Source of the DNA: Paraglomus occultum
Lineage: Eukaryota > Glomeromycota > Glomeromycetes > Paraglomerales > Paraglomeraceae
Length of the DNA: 25,150 nucleotides
NCBI GenBank assembly: GCA_910592205.1
Contig: CAJVPJ010000439.1
Span: forward strand, 1 to 25,150
Reading direction: 5' to 3'
Shown here piece after piece: positions 12,165-20,830 of the stretch. The notes beneath the pieces were generated by a model. The model saw nothing but the letters and a program-made list of their open reading frames with translations, did not search any database and was not told the origin of the DNA. Within the stretch, counting starts at the first letter, position 1, and the number at the start of each line of letters is the position of its first letter. A program made the position numbers and the translations under genes.

Positions 12165-12724
12165 CTATTTTGCATGATCAAAAGTAATAACCCAGCCCCG
12201 GAAAGATTCGATATCAACTATTCCTCTTTTACAATATACAGTGTCTACATTGTCAGGAACGGTCAGCTCAAAAAACATTCTGCGGGTACCGAATACTGTG
12301 GGCTAAAATAATTAAAAAATTAAACAAACAAACAAACAAACAAACAAAAATTTAATTAAACGTTGTTGTAAAAACAAGATATTATCTCAATTAAAATTTT
12401 ACCTGATGAGTAGCGTTAACAACTACAGGTGACTTGCATCTTAATATTGCTGTAACTCTATCTACAAACAATTTTAGTTATGTAAAACTTATTTTTAGTT
12501 TCGCTAGTTACCCGAATACAATAATAAATGTGTATTAACGCACCATTATCTTCGTATCCGTTGCCATACCATATATTTTCTACAATGTATTTATTGGGAT
12601 TATCTTTGACCGAATGGACAAGAACTGGTGTAGGCAAAACTTCGTGAGTTGGCAGTCGTTGCTTGGCAACTGTAAAAACAGCCAAGAAAAAAAGAGAAAA
12701 TATAATGGTGTGTGTAAATTTCAT
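12165..12724 (-). CDS. Small secreted protein, three exons, paralogue of the gene at 14887
   Basis: Exons lie at 12724-12544, 12461-12403 and 12302-12165. Introns are 82 and 100 nt with GTGCGT and GTAAAA donors, and the product is 125 residues. Residues 1-20 form a signal peptide (MKFTHTIIFSLFFLAVFTVA), so the protein should be exported. The mature part has exactly two cysteines, Cys69 (ILRCKSP) and Cys104 (VYCKRG), at positions matching those of the paralogue and so likely a disulfide. A sequon NAT lies at 76-78. The start is the ATG at 12724: upstream in-frame codons are not ATG, and the bases just before this ATG match those before the paralogue's start. No known domain was recognised. It looks like a compact beta-rich secreted protein, possibly an effector (inference). 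Two introns at equivalent points, conserved phases and a clean stop argue for a living gene. Confidence 0.8.
12322..12349. repeat. (AAAC)n microsatellite inside an intron
   Basis: About six copies of aaac lie within the second intron (12402-12303) of the minus-strand secreted-protein gene and account for its greater length than the paralogue's intron. Confidence 0.9.
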
Positions 12725-12739
12725 TTCTTGTACTTTAAA

Positions 12740-14830
12740 AAGCAACGTCAATGGTTTGTGGAGATTTATATAGAACAAAGCAGTCAATAATCAGATCTTC
12801 AAATCATGTGGCGAAGTGAATAAAATTGACTATTTTGCTAATTGATATACTCCATTCTGTTAATGTTTAAGTATTAATTATGTTCAAGTTAGTAATTAGC
12901 AACTGTATACCGAGTGTCATATGAAATCCGCAGCAGAAAATTTTTTAGAATAATGTGGTTTGTAAAAAGTAAATGATTTGTAATTTCTCAGCATGGTGTC
13001 TGAGTTTGAAACTGCCATCAGTTCCGAGCCCGGTTATTCTCAGTTCCAAAAACTCAGTTGCCTCAGCTCCGTATTAAAATTGAACTACAACAATCGTAAT
13101 TCGAAGAAAGATAGGATTAAAATAAAGAGTGAATCATTTTAAAGAAAACCCAAATTTATATACGTTTAAACAAAGACCAAAACGCATGCACTATCGTATG
13201 GTAAAAAATTTATCCCAAATTTGTTAAAACTTTTTATTAAATTTATGACAAGATGCACGTCCAGTACTTTAAGCATATAAAACTGCTATTTATTTCGTAG
13301 AAAGTTTCCGTTTCTCTGGTGTTTACGTATCAAGTTTAATTATACTGCATTGATTGACCCCACTGGGCGAGATTACGAAATACCCTCTTTTTCTTCTCCC
13401 ACGTTATGTTCACATAAACATATCGGATAGGATTTTCGGTTGGAGAATAGCTTTGTGGAAACATAACCTTTAATTGAAACAAATTTGTTATCTGTATTTG
13501 TGTACAAAATAGTTAAACGTGTTTTACGTATATATTGTTTTACAAATCTATAACTAGCGCTATCGACTTTTCCTTATGTAATTTAACAATCACTGTTACT
13601 CCAGCTGCTTATTACAGCTTGTCCATCAGTCACATGTACGCTTATAATAGTGCACTTGTATAATTAGTTATATAATTGTAAACATTATTGTCTTGTCTCA
13701 ATTAGCGTAATTACGATTGCTTTTAAAGTTGATTTATTGTCGAATTTTAAATTCAATAAATATAGTAGCAAATTATGCTCAGTGTTTAACAAAACTCAAA
13801 CGCTTTCTCATTATGGTTTTGGTCATAATGAGCTTGATTGTGTTTATCGAACCGATGGCACTGTTGAACAAAAATTGCATAAATTGACATTTTGAACATA
13901 GGCTTTACATAAAAACGATAAAAAACGTAAGTTTGTTTTACCATATTCTACTTTTTCTCGATAGTATAGAATAGTGGGGTAATCGTAATAGTAAATAACA
14001 GTAAACCGAAATACTCGCTACGCTGCTAATACTAGTAATTATCGTTATGGATAGTTATTTATTTTGGAATTTTTTTGACCCCTGCTATCACATGGCCATT
14101 GCTCCTTGTGCCAGCCACCTTATCTTTTAAAGCAACTTGATGTTTCACACGGCTCACACATGCTGCTACTCTATTACTATCATTATTGTAATCTAAATTA
14201 TTACGTAGAGCGTGTTTATTTATTTTTATTTATGTTGCAAACAATAAGTAATCACATTACGTTTAGTGGTATATAACATTTTCAAAACACCCATTAATGA
14301 GTCGAATAGCCAATAAGCATTGTCACCCACCACACCAAACGTCAACTCATTTCCTAATTTGTTATTGAGCGACAAACTACCTTCGTACTACTTTGATATC
14401 CCACGAGGAACTACTTTTCCTAATCAATAGAATCTGTCTAAAGTTTTTTTCCGTTCATTCGGATAGCAGAGCGTTCCACAAACTCAACAGCTTTCCTTCT
14501 GAAGGAAATTACTAAATTTGGCTGATCTTTATTATATAAACATTTTCATGTGCCAATTTCTATAACGGTATAATGATTACTCAAAATTATTTCATAAATT
14601 TACGCTGAGAGGTCATCTTTGCACTTACTTCCATTTCAGTAAAGTGGATGAACCGTTGAAAGCGAATTTAAATAACCACCATATTGCTAGTATAATGAGT
14701 TTATCCAATTCAGTAAATAGTCTTCGCCCGTGTATACAAAATAGTAAAGTTTTAACAAAAGAATAGTCACACGTAACGTCTTATTATTATCACATTTATC
14801 CGCATGATTTTGAAGATCCGATCATCGCCT
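12740..14830. other. Intergenic region between the divergent secreted-protein genes
   Basis: This 2.1 kb stretch separates the two starts and should carry both promoters. Apart from the TATA-like sequence next to the plus gene I see no clear sites. A 66-codon open frame without ATG on the minus strand (about 13360-13590) is within chance for this composition. No repeats or RNA genes were recognised. Confidence 0.45.
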
Positions 14831-14838
14831 ACCGTTGT

Positions 14839-14848
14839 TTTATATAAT
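14839..14848 (+). promoter_or_regulatory. TATA box of the plus-strand secreted-protein gene
   Basis: The sequence tttatataat lies about 40-48 bases before the ATG at 14887, a plausible TATA position for a gene with a very short leader. Confidence 0.5.
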
Positions 14849-14886
14849 CTTTCCAAAAACTTTTTGACATGTTTAAAAAAAAAGAA

Positions 14887-15442
14887 ATGAAATTTGCACA
14901 CATTACTATACTTTCTCTTCTCGTTTTGACTGTTTGTGCTGTTGCCAAACCGCGTGCAACAATAGTAGACTATGTACCGGCTCGCGAAGTTTTGCCTTTA
15001 CCGGTCTCTGTTGAAACAGTCGATGGCAAGCCTGGTGAATACATTGTAAAAAGCTCGTTGTATGGCAGCGGATTTGAAAATTACAGTATGTGAAGATAAA
15101 CGGTTGCATAACATATGTTGCTTGTATCCTGCATACAGATGCTTAACTGGTTTATTTTTTAGGTAGTGTTAAGACCAAACTTACATGCGAACCCGGTGTG
15201 AAAGTTATACAGTATCCTGTAACGGTAAGTAGTATATAGAATTAACCACTTTTGTTTTTGAAACAACTTGTTAACTACCTTTCCCCCCTCTTAAACAGCT
15301 TTCGCTCGATCAAATTGACTCTTTTAGGACTAACTATAGATTGCAAGTTCCTGCCGACAAGAAGATAGTAACTTGTGTTAGAAATGTGACTGACTCGGAA
15401 GGTTCTAGGACTATTTCATTTAGTTTTAATCCGACGCACTAA
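14887..15442 (+). CDS. Small secreted protein, three exons, paralogue of the gene at 12165
   Basis: Exons lie at 14887-15085, 15163-15224 and 15299-15442. Introns are 77 and 74 nt with GTATGT and GTAAGT donors and pyrimidine-AG acceptors, and the product is 134 residues. A signal peptide covers 1-20 (MKFAHITILSLLVLTVCAVA). The mature protein has two cysteines, Cys75 (KLTCEPG) and Cys113 (IVTCVRN), plus sequons NYS (65-67) and NVT (116-118). It shares with its minus-strand paralogue EVLPxPV and YIV near the N-terminus, YGxG with Gly-(Phe/Tyr)-Glu at the first exon end, and a similar pattern in the last exon. Both introns interrupt at the same places in the same phase. An in-frame ATG at 14869 would add six residues (MFKKKE). 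I prefer 14887 because only this start is shared. No domain was recognised; a secreted effector-like role is inference only. Confidence 0.85.
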
Positions 15443-15449
15443 AACATAA

Positions 15450-16195
15450 TTTAATACTTAAACAATGCCAATTTAGTTATATCCAAGTAATTTTAGCAAT
15501 TGACTTGATAATACGTAATGGTTATTAGTATATATTATTATAGGCTTTGTGGCCAAAATATCATAATTATAAAGTAAAACAAACATTAAAAAATTTTTTA
15601 ATAACTATTGTTGGGTTGGATAAACATATTAGTTTGCTTGCAAGTTAACTAATGTGTTGTATCCCAACTAATTGTATCATCACACGACTAAATCTACACA
15701 CATTGAGAACAATGACACGCTTACTATTTAACCGTAACTAAAATAGTTGCGTTTAATGAGTGAGTTCAATGTCAATAATATTATTATTTTTTTTTTCGTC
15801 AACACATAACGTCTTCTCGTAACGCATTTGATACCATTATTACGAAAGCAAAAACCAAATTTTATTACTAAAACTCTATATATACGAGAGCGCTGTTCAA
15901 CTTTTCGAATCCACAAATATCAGGCAAGTGCTAAATTTTAGTAAGCATTTGACACATTAATTTAAATTAGATTGACGGGTACGTAAATAACAAGACTTTT
16001 TAATGATGCGCTAATAAATCTAGATCAAAAATAGTTTTACACTGGAGAAAAAAATTACTGATAGATATAATTAAAAAAGAGAAAACATAAATTTGCGTTT
16101 AATTAATTTGTTTGCATTGAAAAAAATTGATATAACATTCTTGCAAGAGTTTGAGTATCAAAAAAAATACTAAGGATTTTTAGATCAATGGTTCT
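15450..16195. other. AT-rich intergenic region
   Basis: Frames are stop-rich and no repeat or RNA gene was seen. The first part should contain the 3' untranslated region of the upstream secreted-protein gene. The frame at 15728-15916 (-) has no recognisable content. Confidence 0.5.
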
Positions 16196-16198
16196 CTG

Positions 16199-16206
16199 TA
16201 TAAATA
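16199..16206 (+). promoter_or_regulatory. TATA box before a small secreted peptide frame
   Basis: A consensus tataaata lies 27 bases before the ATG at 16233. The spacing is tight but allows initiation close to the start codon. It is a reason for taking the short frame downstream seriously. Confidence 0.4.
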
Positions 16207-16232
16207 GCAGCAGTCTGTAATTTTTCGAAAGT

Positions 16233-16385
16233 ATGCGGTTAATAATTATTTTGTTAATTACTATTTTTTATTATATTAACATTACATACAGTAAATTTAG
16301 TCATGCTTCGGCTTGTGTTCAAAGCAAGGCAAGGGCATTACAATGTTTACCAGTTTGGATGGGATGTTTTTTTAATTGGCGATAA
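16233..16385 (+). CDS. Possible 50-residue secreted cysteine-containing peptide
   Basis: An uninterrupted frame from ATG to TAA encodes 50 residues. It begins with MRLIIILLITIFYYINITYS, a convincing signal peptide with a positive residue, a hydrophobic core and a small residue at the end. The mature part of about 30 residues is positively charged and has three cysteines (HASACVQS, LQCLPV, MGCFFNWR). A consensus TATA box lies just upstream. The form resembles small secreted peptides of plant-associated fungi. No family was recognised and the frame is short, so chance is possible. A GTAAAT at the end of the signal region could also be a splice donor. A weak exon on the opposite strand ends at the same place. 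Confidence 0.4.
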   Translation: MRLIIILLITIFYYINITYSKFSHASACVQSKARALQCLPVWMGCFFNWR

Positions 16386-16645
16386 CGTATTCAGGATGTC
16401 CGAGTATCATATAAATAACGCTCTAATCTGGTAGTTATTCAAAAATATAAATATAGCTATAAATGTCCGTGCTTGTTCGCAGCTTTGTAAGCTTGATTAA
16501 GAAGTAGAGATCTCCGCAATTACTTTCCTGATGGGCACTTTCCTCGACGATTTTAAAGTTTTGTCTCGAGACATTGTAATTTTCAAAACCCGTGACACCC
16601 CCTTCTCCGATAATTATAGTAAATATTCTGCCTAGTTGTACTTAT
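16384..16645 (-). CDS. Unrecognised coding-like exon (partial)
   Basis: On the minus strand a frame without ATG runs from about 16645 to a TAA at 16384-16386. It contains IIIGEGGVTGFENYN, then VSRQNFKIVEESAHQE, then SNCGDLYFLIKLTKLRTS, and its third codon positions are less AT-biased than the flanks. Possible AG acceptors lie at its upstream edge. A second weak segment further upstream (about 16860-16698) reads NLTQTKVDTFANDKRK and has an internal GTAAGA donor that would join in phase. The length is within what chance can give, so this is a candidate exon only. I do not recognise the protein. Confidence 0.25.
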
Positions 16646-17023
16646 ACTTGGTATAAGTCGTATTACTAAATAGTTAAGGCGTAACAATCTTGTATCTTCA
16701 ATATTCAATTGGTAAGTGCTTTTCATATGGAATGTACCAATTTAAATTCACCCCTGGGCGTACGCAAATAATCTTACGCTTGTCGTTTGCAAAAGTATCT
16801 ACTTTCGTTTGCGTTAAGTTATATTCATAATCTCTATTAATAACCAAACCTTGACTAGTAGATCAATTAACACTGCATTATAAGCGTTGGTACCAATTGC
16901 AAAAACGAGCATCAAGTTCTAATTATTAATAACCGTTTATAATGTTTGTCTCATAAATAGATTAGAGTTTAAGCATAAATTTATTTATTAAATACGGGTA
17001 AGTATATTAATTCTGCACACCGT

Positions 17024-17197
17024 TCATTGTTTTTGGGCCAAGATCTTTTCAATGATGTGTTCTATATCGCGCGGATCGGGAAAGTATTCTTTCGTGGACC
17101 GACATGCAAACTTTTCCAAGTCTACTCGTTTTGCCTGAATAAATCGGATATCTCCCATAATAAGTAACCAATATTCGGATCAACCAACTGAACATAT
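17024..17197 (-). pseudogene. C-terminal exon of an unrecognised gene, cut off by a LINE
   Basis: On the minus strand a frame ends in TGA at 17026-17024. Before it the frame reads SEYWLLIMGDIRFIQ, then AKRVDLEKFACRSTKEYF, then PDPRDIEHIIEKILAQKQ, with mixed, coding-like codon use. An in-frame ATG at 17158 would give 44 residues, but the coding look continues upstream to a stop a few codons from the point (17198) where LINE sequence of opposite orientation begins. I infer the 3' end of a gene whose 5' part was displaced by the insertion or rearrangement. No domain was recognised. Confidence 0.3.
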
Positions 17198-17638
17198 TGG
17201 TGTATCACCACAAAACTCACGATCACTCACCTGTTTGAATCCTGTCCTTACACCAGCAAAATATGGAACAAAGCAGAGGAATGTGCTGCTTTCCTTGTTC
17301 CAAACAATACAAGACATCCCATCAAACTACTAATCACACATCCATCCTCCCTCCACCAACATACAGGAAGGCTGATTCAATCAGCAGCCCTATACACAAT
17401 ATGGAAAGGATATACTTCACATGTGTTTGGGGGAAAACCAACCCCCTCAATCCAACACATGTATAAGTCACTATGTTCCTTACTCCTCTCCTTTAGATCA
17501 CTCTCCCTTTCAACTCACACCTGCAAAAAACCCCCTTGGCCCCCTGTTAAATCAATAATAGTAAATAGATACAGTGAGGCTATAACCACACCACTCCCCC
17601 TCCTTCATTACTATATAATATTTTCAATACTAATTTAA
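17198..17638 (+). mobile_element. 3' end of a LINE retrotransposon, 5'-truncated
   Basis: From about 17228 one frame is open to TAA at 17636-17638. It starts HLFESCPYTSKIWNKAEE, the end of a zf-RVT zinc-binding region, and continues through ITHPSSLHQHTGRLIQ, ALYTIWKGYTSHVFGGKP and VNRYSEAITTPLPLL, the usual C-terminal tail of such polyproteins in these fungi. Its first 145 bp match the inverted fragment at 18975-19119 with six differences. The copy is 5'-truncated, as is normal for LINEs. I saw no clear poly-A tail or target-site duplication. Confidence 0.8.
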
Positions 17639-17730
17639 TCTATTTTCTTTAGCATATAGACAAGATAAACCTTATTGGGCTCAAACATGTACTTAGTATG
17701 ATGTCAAAAAAGCAGCTTTAGAGGTCCACC

Positions 17731-18303
17731 TTAGTTGCGCCTAATAAAGGACATGAAACTAAACTGTAAACAAGTCTTTTGACCAACTTTTAAGAAAGAA
17801 CTGTCTTTATAATTACTATCTTTGGGAAAGAGAGCGTGCATTACATAAAGTATATCACCAAAATATCTAATCTCTTTTTTAACATTTTCCTTACTTTATT
17901 CGATTGTCTTATCAATTTTATGAGTAGAACAAGTTTCAACAAACGCAAAACTTCCTCCTACTCCTGAATCACCAAAATAACCCATTGAATTACTACCACC
18001 ACCACTTTTAAATTTACTATTTTTTCAATCTACAACTTGACCAAATGTTTTTTTAAACTTAATTTTATCTGGATTACTTCAACTACAAGCTGAAGAAGAA
18101 ATATATTCAAGAAGTTTATCTTTATCAAGATCTTGAGAATGACTCAATTTTAGTACATAATCATGAAACTTGAAACCAATTCACAAATACAATGCAAAAA
18201 TTTGAAGAAGAACTTGTAAAATTCTTAAATATAAAAGGGAAAATGGGAAGGTTATGTTCCCTCTTATGTCAATAATTATAATGAATCTGCATTCGTGATT
18301 CAT
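17731..18303 (-). pseudogene. Decayed gene readable only with UGA=Trp (possible endobacterial origin), minus strand
   Basis: The minus frame from an ATG at 18303 to TAA at 17731 is broken by only one TAA (17896-17898) but has three in-frame TGA codons (18181, 18079, 18025). Each falls where Trp fits: CSW-SNPDK, QVVDW-KNSKF and YLW-IGFKF. Downstream it reads SGGGSNSMGYFGDSGVGGSF, AFVETCSTHKIDK and, past the TAA, YFGDILYVMHALFPKD. Use of UGA for Trp is known in Mollicutes, including endobacteria of mycorrhizal fungi, and in many mitochondria. GDSGVGGSFAF faintly recalls the glycine-rich segment near the C-terminus of beta-lactamase-like serine hydrolases; I would not assign a function. The true N-terminus is unclear because a plus-strand frame overlaps 18125-18303. 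Confidence 0.5.
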
Positions 18304-18486
18304 GTGTTTCCTAAAACCAAATTGTAAAATATCGAAGACATTATAGACCTATTAAAAAAAACAACCAATTGATGTACTATGGAAAATTAATGACTTGCCG
18401 AAGAACTAAATGATCCAGAGGCTTGTTACTGAAAATGGTTAGAAAACCAACTTAACAAAAATAAGAAAGAAAAGTTTATTGGATAG
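18063..18486 (+). pseudogene. Decayed gene readable only with UGA=Trp (possible endobacterial origin), plus strand
   Basis: The plus strand reads DLENDSILVHNHETW, NQFTNTMQKFEEELVKFLN and, after a +1 shift near 18240, KWEGYVPSYVNNYNESAF, IEDIIDLLKKTTNW and WLAEELNDPEACYWKWLENQ, ending in TAG at 18484-18486. Four TGA codons (18171, 18370, 18391, 18430) fall at natural Trp positions. Two TAA (18325, 18388) and the frameshift mark decay. The Lys/Glu/Asn-rich composition is typical of AT-rich Mollicutes proteins. It points away from the minus-strand frame, and the two overlap around a palindrome at 18125-18136, so one or both 5' ends may be rearranged. The product was not recognised. The part before about 18125 is least certain. 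Confidence 0.5.
18125..18136. repeat. Perfect 12-bp palindrome between the two divergent UGA=Trp frames
   Basis: tcaagatcttga is its own reverse complement and gives QDL on both strands, at the point where the oppositely oriented frames separate. It may mark an inversion junction or may be coincidence. Confidence 0.7.
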
Positions 18487-18541
18487 TTGGCTGTGAAATA
18501 TTATTGTTCTTTTAGTTATTTTGTTTATAATTAAGAAAAAT

Positions 18542-18792
18542 AGGAGTTAATTATGGCATCTGACACTTTTTTGATTTAGTACAAAAATTACTTTATTATC
18601 ACACATTCGCCTCATATACAAGCCGACTCTTATCGTCAAACCGCATAATTCATCCAGATAATGAAGTCACATTCACATGTTATGGAGTAAGGCGATTGAT
18701 TGGATGTTTTTTTTTAACTTTGACAAATGTCCAATGATGAAATAATTTATCAGTTTATTATATAAATCGATCAGTCTTGTAAAAGGCGTGAT
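18542..18792 (+). pseudogene. Possible third bacterial-type frame with a Shine-Dalgarno-like site
   Basis: AGGAG at 18542-18546 lies six bases before an ATG (18553), the spacing of a bacterial ribosome-binding site and odd for a fungal gene. From the ATG the frame reads MASDTF. If one T has been lost from the run of six, it continues FDLVQKLLYYHTFASYTS, RLLSSNRIIHPDNEVTFT and CYGVRRLIGCFF, with two adjacent TGA before a TAA. It follows the plus-strand UGA=Trp frame after about 66 bases, like an operon neighbour. The need for a frameshift and the lack of any recognised domain keep this tentative. Confidence 0.25.
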
Positions 18793-18794
18793 TG

Positions 18795-18974
18795 TAGAGG
18801 GGCACCTTTATTCAGGCATCAGTGACTGCGAAACATAATATTCACGATTTTCCGATAAGATGCACGTTTGCCTAATACGATTTCCCCCGTATATTAGGAG
18901 ACTATCATTATAATGATGCTGTGCGATTCATATAGTGCAAGTCATCACCATAAGTGGGAATCATTTTATCGAGC
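18795..18974. other. Unassigned segment next to the right LINE fragment
   Basis: No gene or repeat was recognised. It abuts the point (18974/18975) where the minus-strand LINE fragment stops matching its partner copy. The LINE frame runs on through it as LDKMIPTYGDD to a stop at 18908, but this tail does not match the other copy and is probably not LINE. Confidence 0.4.
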
Positions 18975-19795
18975 GGATGTGTGATAAGTAGTTTGATGGG
19001 ATGTCTTGTGTTGTTTGGAACAAGGAAAGCAGCACATTTCTCTGCTTTGTCCCATATTTTGCTGGTGTAAGGACAGGATTCAAACAGATGAGTGATTGTG
19101 AGTTTTGTGGTGATACACCATGGGCAGTTTTCACCATCAGGAGCATATTGTTTGACACATATGCCAATTGGAAGACATTGATGGGCAATTTTCCACCATA
19201 GGTCTGAGATTTTTCTGGGTCTGCCTTTATGAAAGATTTCCTCCCATGAAAAGACCCCATGAGCATTGAAAGACAGGATGGAATTTTGTGCCAGTGGTGG
19301 TGGTAGGAGGATATTGCATAGAGTGGGTAGGTCAGGTTGTAGTGACATTGTACCAGGACATTTGGTCTCAATTGCTTTTGAGGCTTTGAGGCCAGTATAT
19401 CTGGGTTTGCTGTGATTGCGAGTCACTTTTCTTGAGAAGATTAGTCGAGGTAATGATGCATTTAGGTCTTGTAGTGTTTCAGCATTAAGGCATTTGGCCC
19501 ATAGGGGGGGGGGTTCTGGTGAAAGATTTGGCTGAGGCGATGGGCTGCACCTAATGTCACATTCATTGTCAATATCTGGGTAGCCAATGCCTCCTGATCT
19601 TGCAGGGAGAGAGGATAGTTTGGCACAAGGATGGATTTTCCTTTTTTCCCAGATAAAGTCAGCCACAATTCGTTTGAGCTTTTTTCGGGCTGCAGGTGAA
19701 GGAGGGGCAATGGAGGCTTGATACCATACCATTGACAGGAGAAGGGTTTTGCAGAAAAAGATGTAGAGAATAAAACGAACAGGTGTCTTAATCTA
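18975..19795 (-). mobile_element. LINE retrotransposon fragment with zf-RVT domain, truncated at both ends
   Basis: On the minus strand a continuous frame runs from about 19795 (FILYIFFCKTLLLSMVWYQ) through ADFIWEKRKIHPCAKLSS, ARSGGIGYPDIDNECDIR, WWKIAHQCLPIGICVKQY and CPWCITTKLTITHLFESC to KLLITHP. The Cys-x2-Cys-x8-His-x4-Cys pattern in CPWC...HLFESC is the zf-RVT zinc-binding motif found after the reverse transcriptase domain of many LINEs. The polymerase part is absent. The match to the copy at 17198 ends abruptly at 18975. An internal 3' truncation is unusual for a LINE and suggests rearrangement. The shared 145 bp has six mismatches. Confidence 0.8.
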
Positions 19796-19801
19796 GTATA
19801 A

Positions 19802-19874
19802 GTGGTCGACAGAAGTCGAACCCCGAAACCAGGAATTGGGTCGTCCCCGGGGAACCCACTACACCAGGTGGCCC
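19802..19874 (-). repeat. tRNA-derived SINE-like unit with Pol III A and B boxes
   Basis: On the minus strand the unit starts GGGCCACC, carries TGGTGTAGTGGG (19855-19866), close to the A-box consensus, and GGTTCGACTTC (19812-19822), close to the B-box consensus, about 33 nt apart. It does not fold into a proper tRNA: the T stem has mismatches and the acceptor stem is not restored. So it is a tRNA-like SINE head rather than a gene. It lies directly upstream of the LINE fragment in the same orientation. Confidence 0.6.
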
Positions 19875-20069
19875 GTTCGCGTTTAACAGTTTAATGATCC
19901 TAGTAAGGGTTTAGATAAACCTTATACTATCTATTGAAGGGGAGTTGATGCTAATATTATTGCAAAGAATTATTTTGTTGAGAGTGGAAGTGAGTAATAT
20001 AATAGTGGGCTTTTTAGTATTAGGTACAATTCCGGTGCATTTCAGTGTAATTTTTGAAAACACTATTCA

Positions 20070-20097
20070 TTCTCTATAGTTTTCCGAGGTTTTACTG
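20070..20097. mobile_element. Possible terminal repeat of another Tigger-like element
   Basis: tctctatagttttccgaggttttactgca resembles the transposon end at 1-103: ttttccgag followed by ...actg and a short AT-containing flank. Inward it would read CAGTAAAACCTCGGAAAAC. No transposase or partner repeat was identified nearby. Confidence 0.35.
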
Positions 20098-20119
20098 CAT
20101 TCCTGGTAAACTTGTATAT

Positions 20120-20830
20120 CACATATGAATGGTGTATTTAATATCTGATTTGATTACTATTTGGCTTTCTGTCACTGTAGAGCATACACCTTTAGTATTA
20201 GGGGTGTGCGATACAGATGCGAAGCGTAGCGGAGCATAGTTATCTTATTTGATTGCTAATTAGCATTCTATCACTGTGAGCATAAACCTTTAGGTGAATG
20301 CGGAATATGAATGGTGTATTTTTTGATATCCTATTTTGATTACTATTTAGCTTTCTATTACTGTGAGCACGTCCTCTCTAATTGATGATTAAAACTTATT
20401 GCAACGTTAAAATCAATAACGATTTATTCATGTTTGGGGTATTTTTTTGATATCCTATTTGATTACTAATTAGTTTTCTGTTACTATAAGCACATACTCT
20501 CTATTCGATGATTAAAACTTATTTGTTAGCTAATTAGCATTCTATTACTGTGAACATAAACTTTTAAGTGAGTGCGAAACAGATGCGAAGCGTAGCGGAG
20601 CATAATTATCTATTTAGTTAACAATTAGCTTTCTAATGGTAAAAAAGAAAAATAAAAATTTAGATACACGACAGGTGTATTTTTTTGTTATTCATTTTGA
20701 TTACTATTTAACTTTCTGACCCGGAGGAGCATAGCGACTCCTAATGCAAAGCGTAGCAGGGCATAGTTATCTTATTCGATTACTAAAACGTTTACTGTTC
20801 TGGAGGAGCATAACGATTCGTATAAGACTT
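20120..20830. repeat. Cluster of degenerate interspersed repeats
   Basis: Two words recur. gattactatttagctttct and variants (with ctaattagcattct), often followed by attactgtgagcata, occur about eight times. The motif gcgaagcgtagcggagcat occurs at 20218-20236 and 20585-20603, with a diverged copy near 20746-20764. Unit spacing is irregular (roughly 70-160 bases), so this is a nest of diverged copies rather than a clean tandem array. Its function is unknown. Confidence 0.6.

Noticed and set aside
13360-13590. 66-codon minus-strand open frame without ATG
   Set aside because: Such lengths are expected by chance many times in a window of this size and composition; no supporting splice sites or repeat evidence.
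18961-19371. 136-codon minus-strand frame
   Set aside because: Out-of-frame shadow of the LINE frame, which carries the zf-RVT motif.
19802-19874. Genuine tRNA gene
   Set aside because: The boxes are present but the T stem is mismatched and the acceptor arm does not close, so it was called SINE-like.
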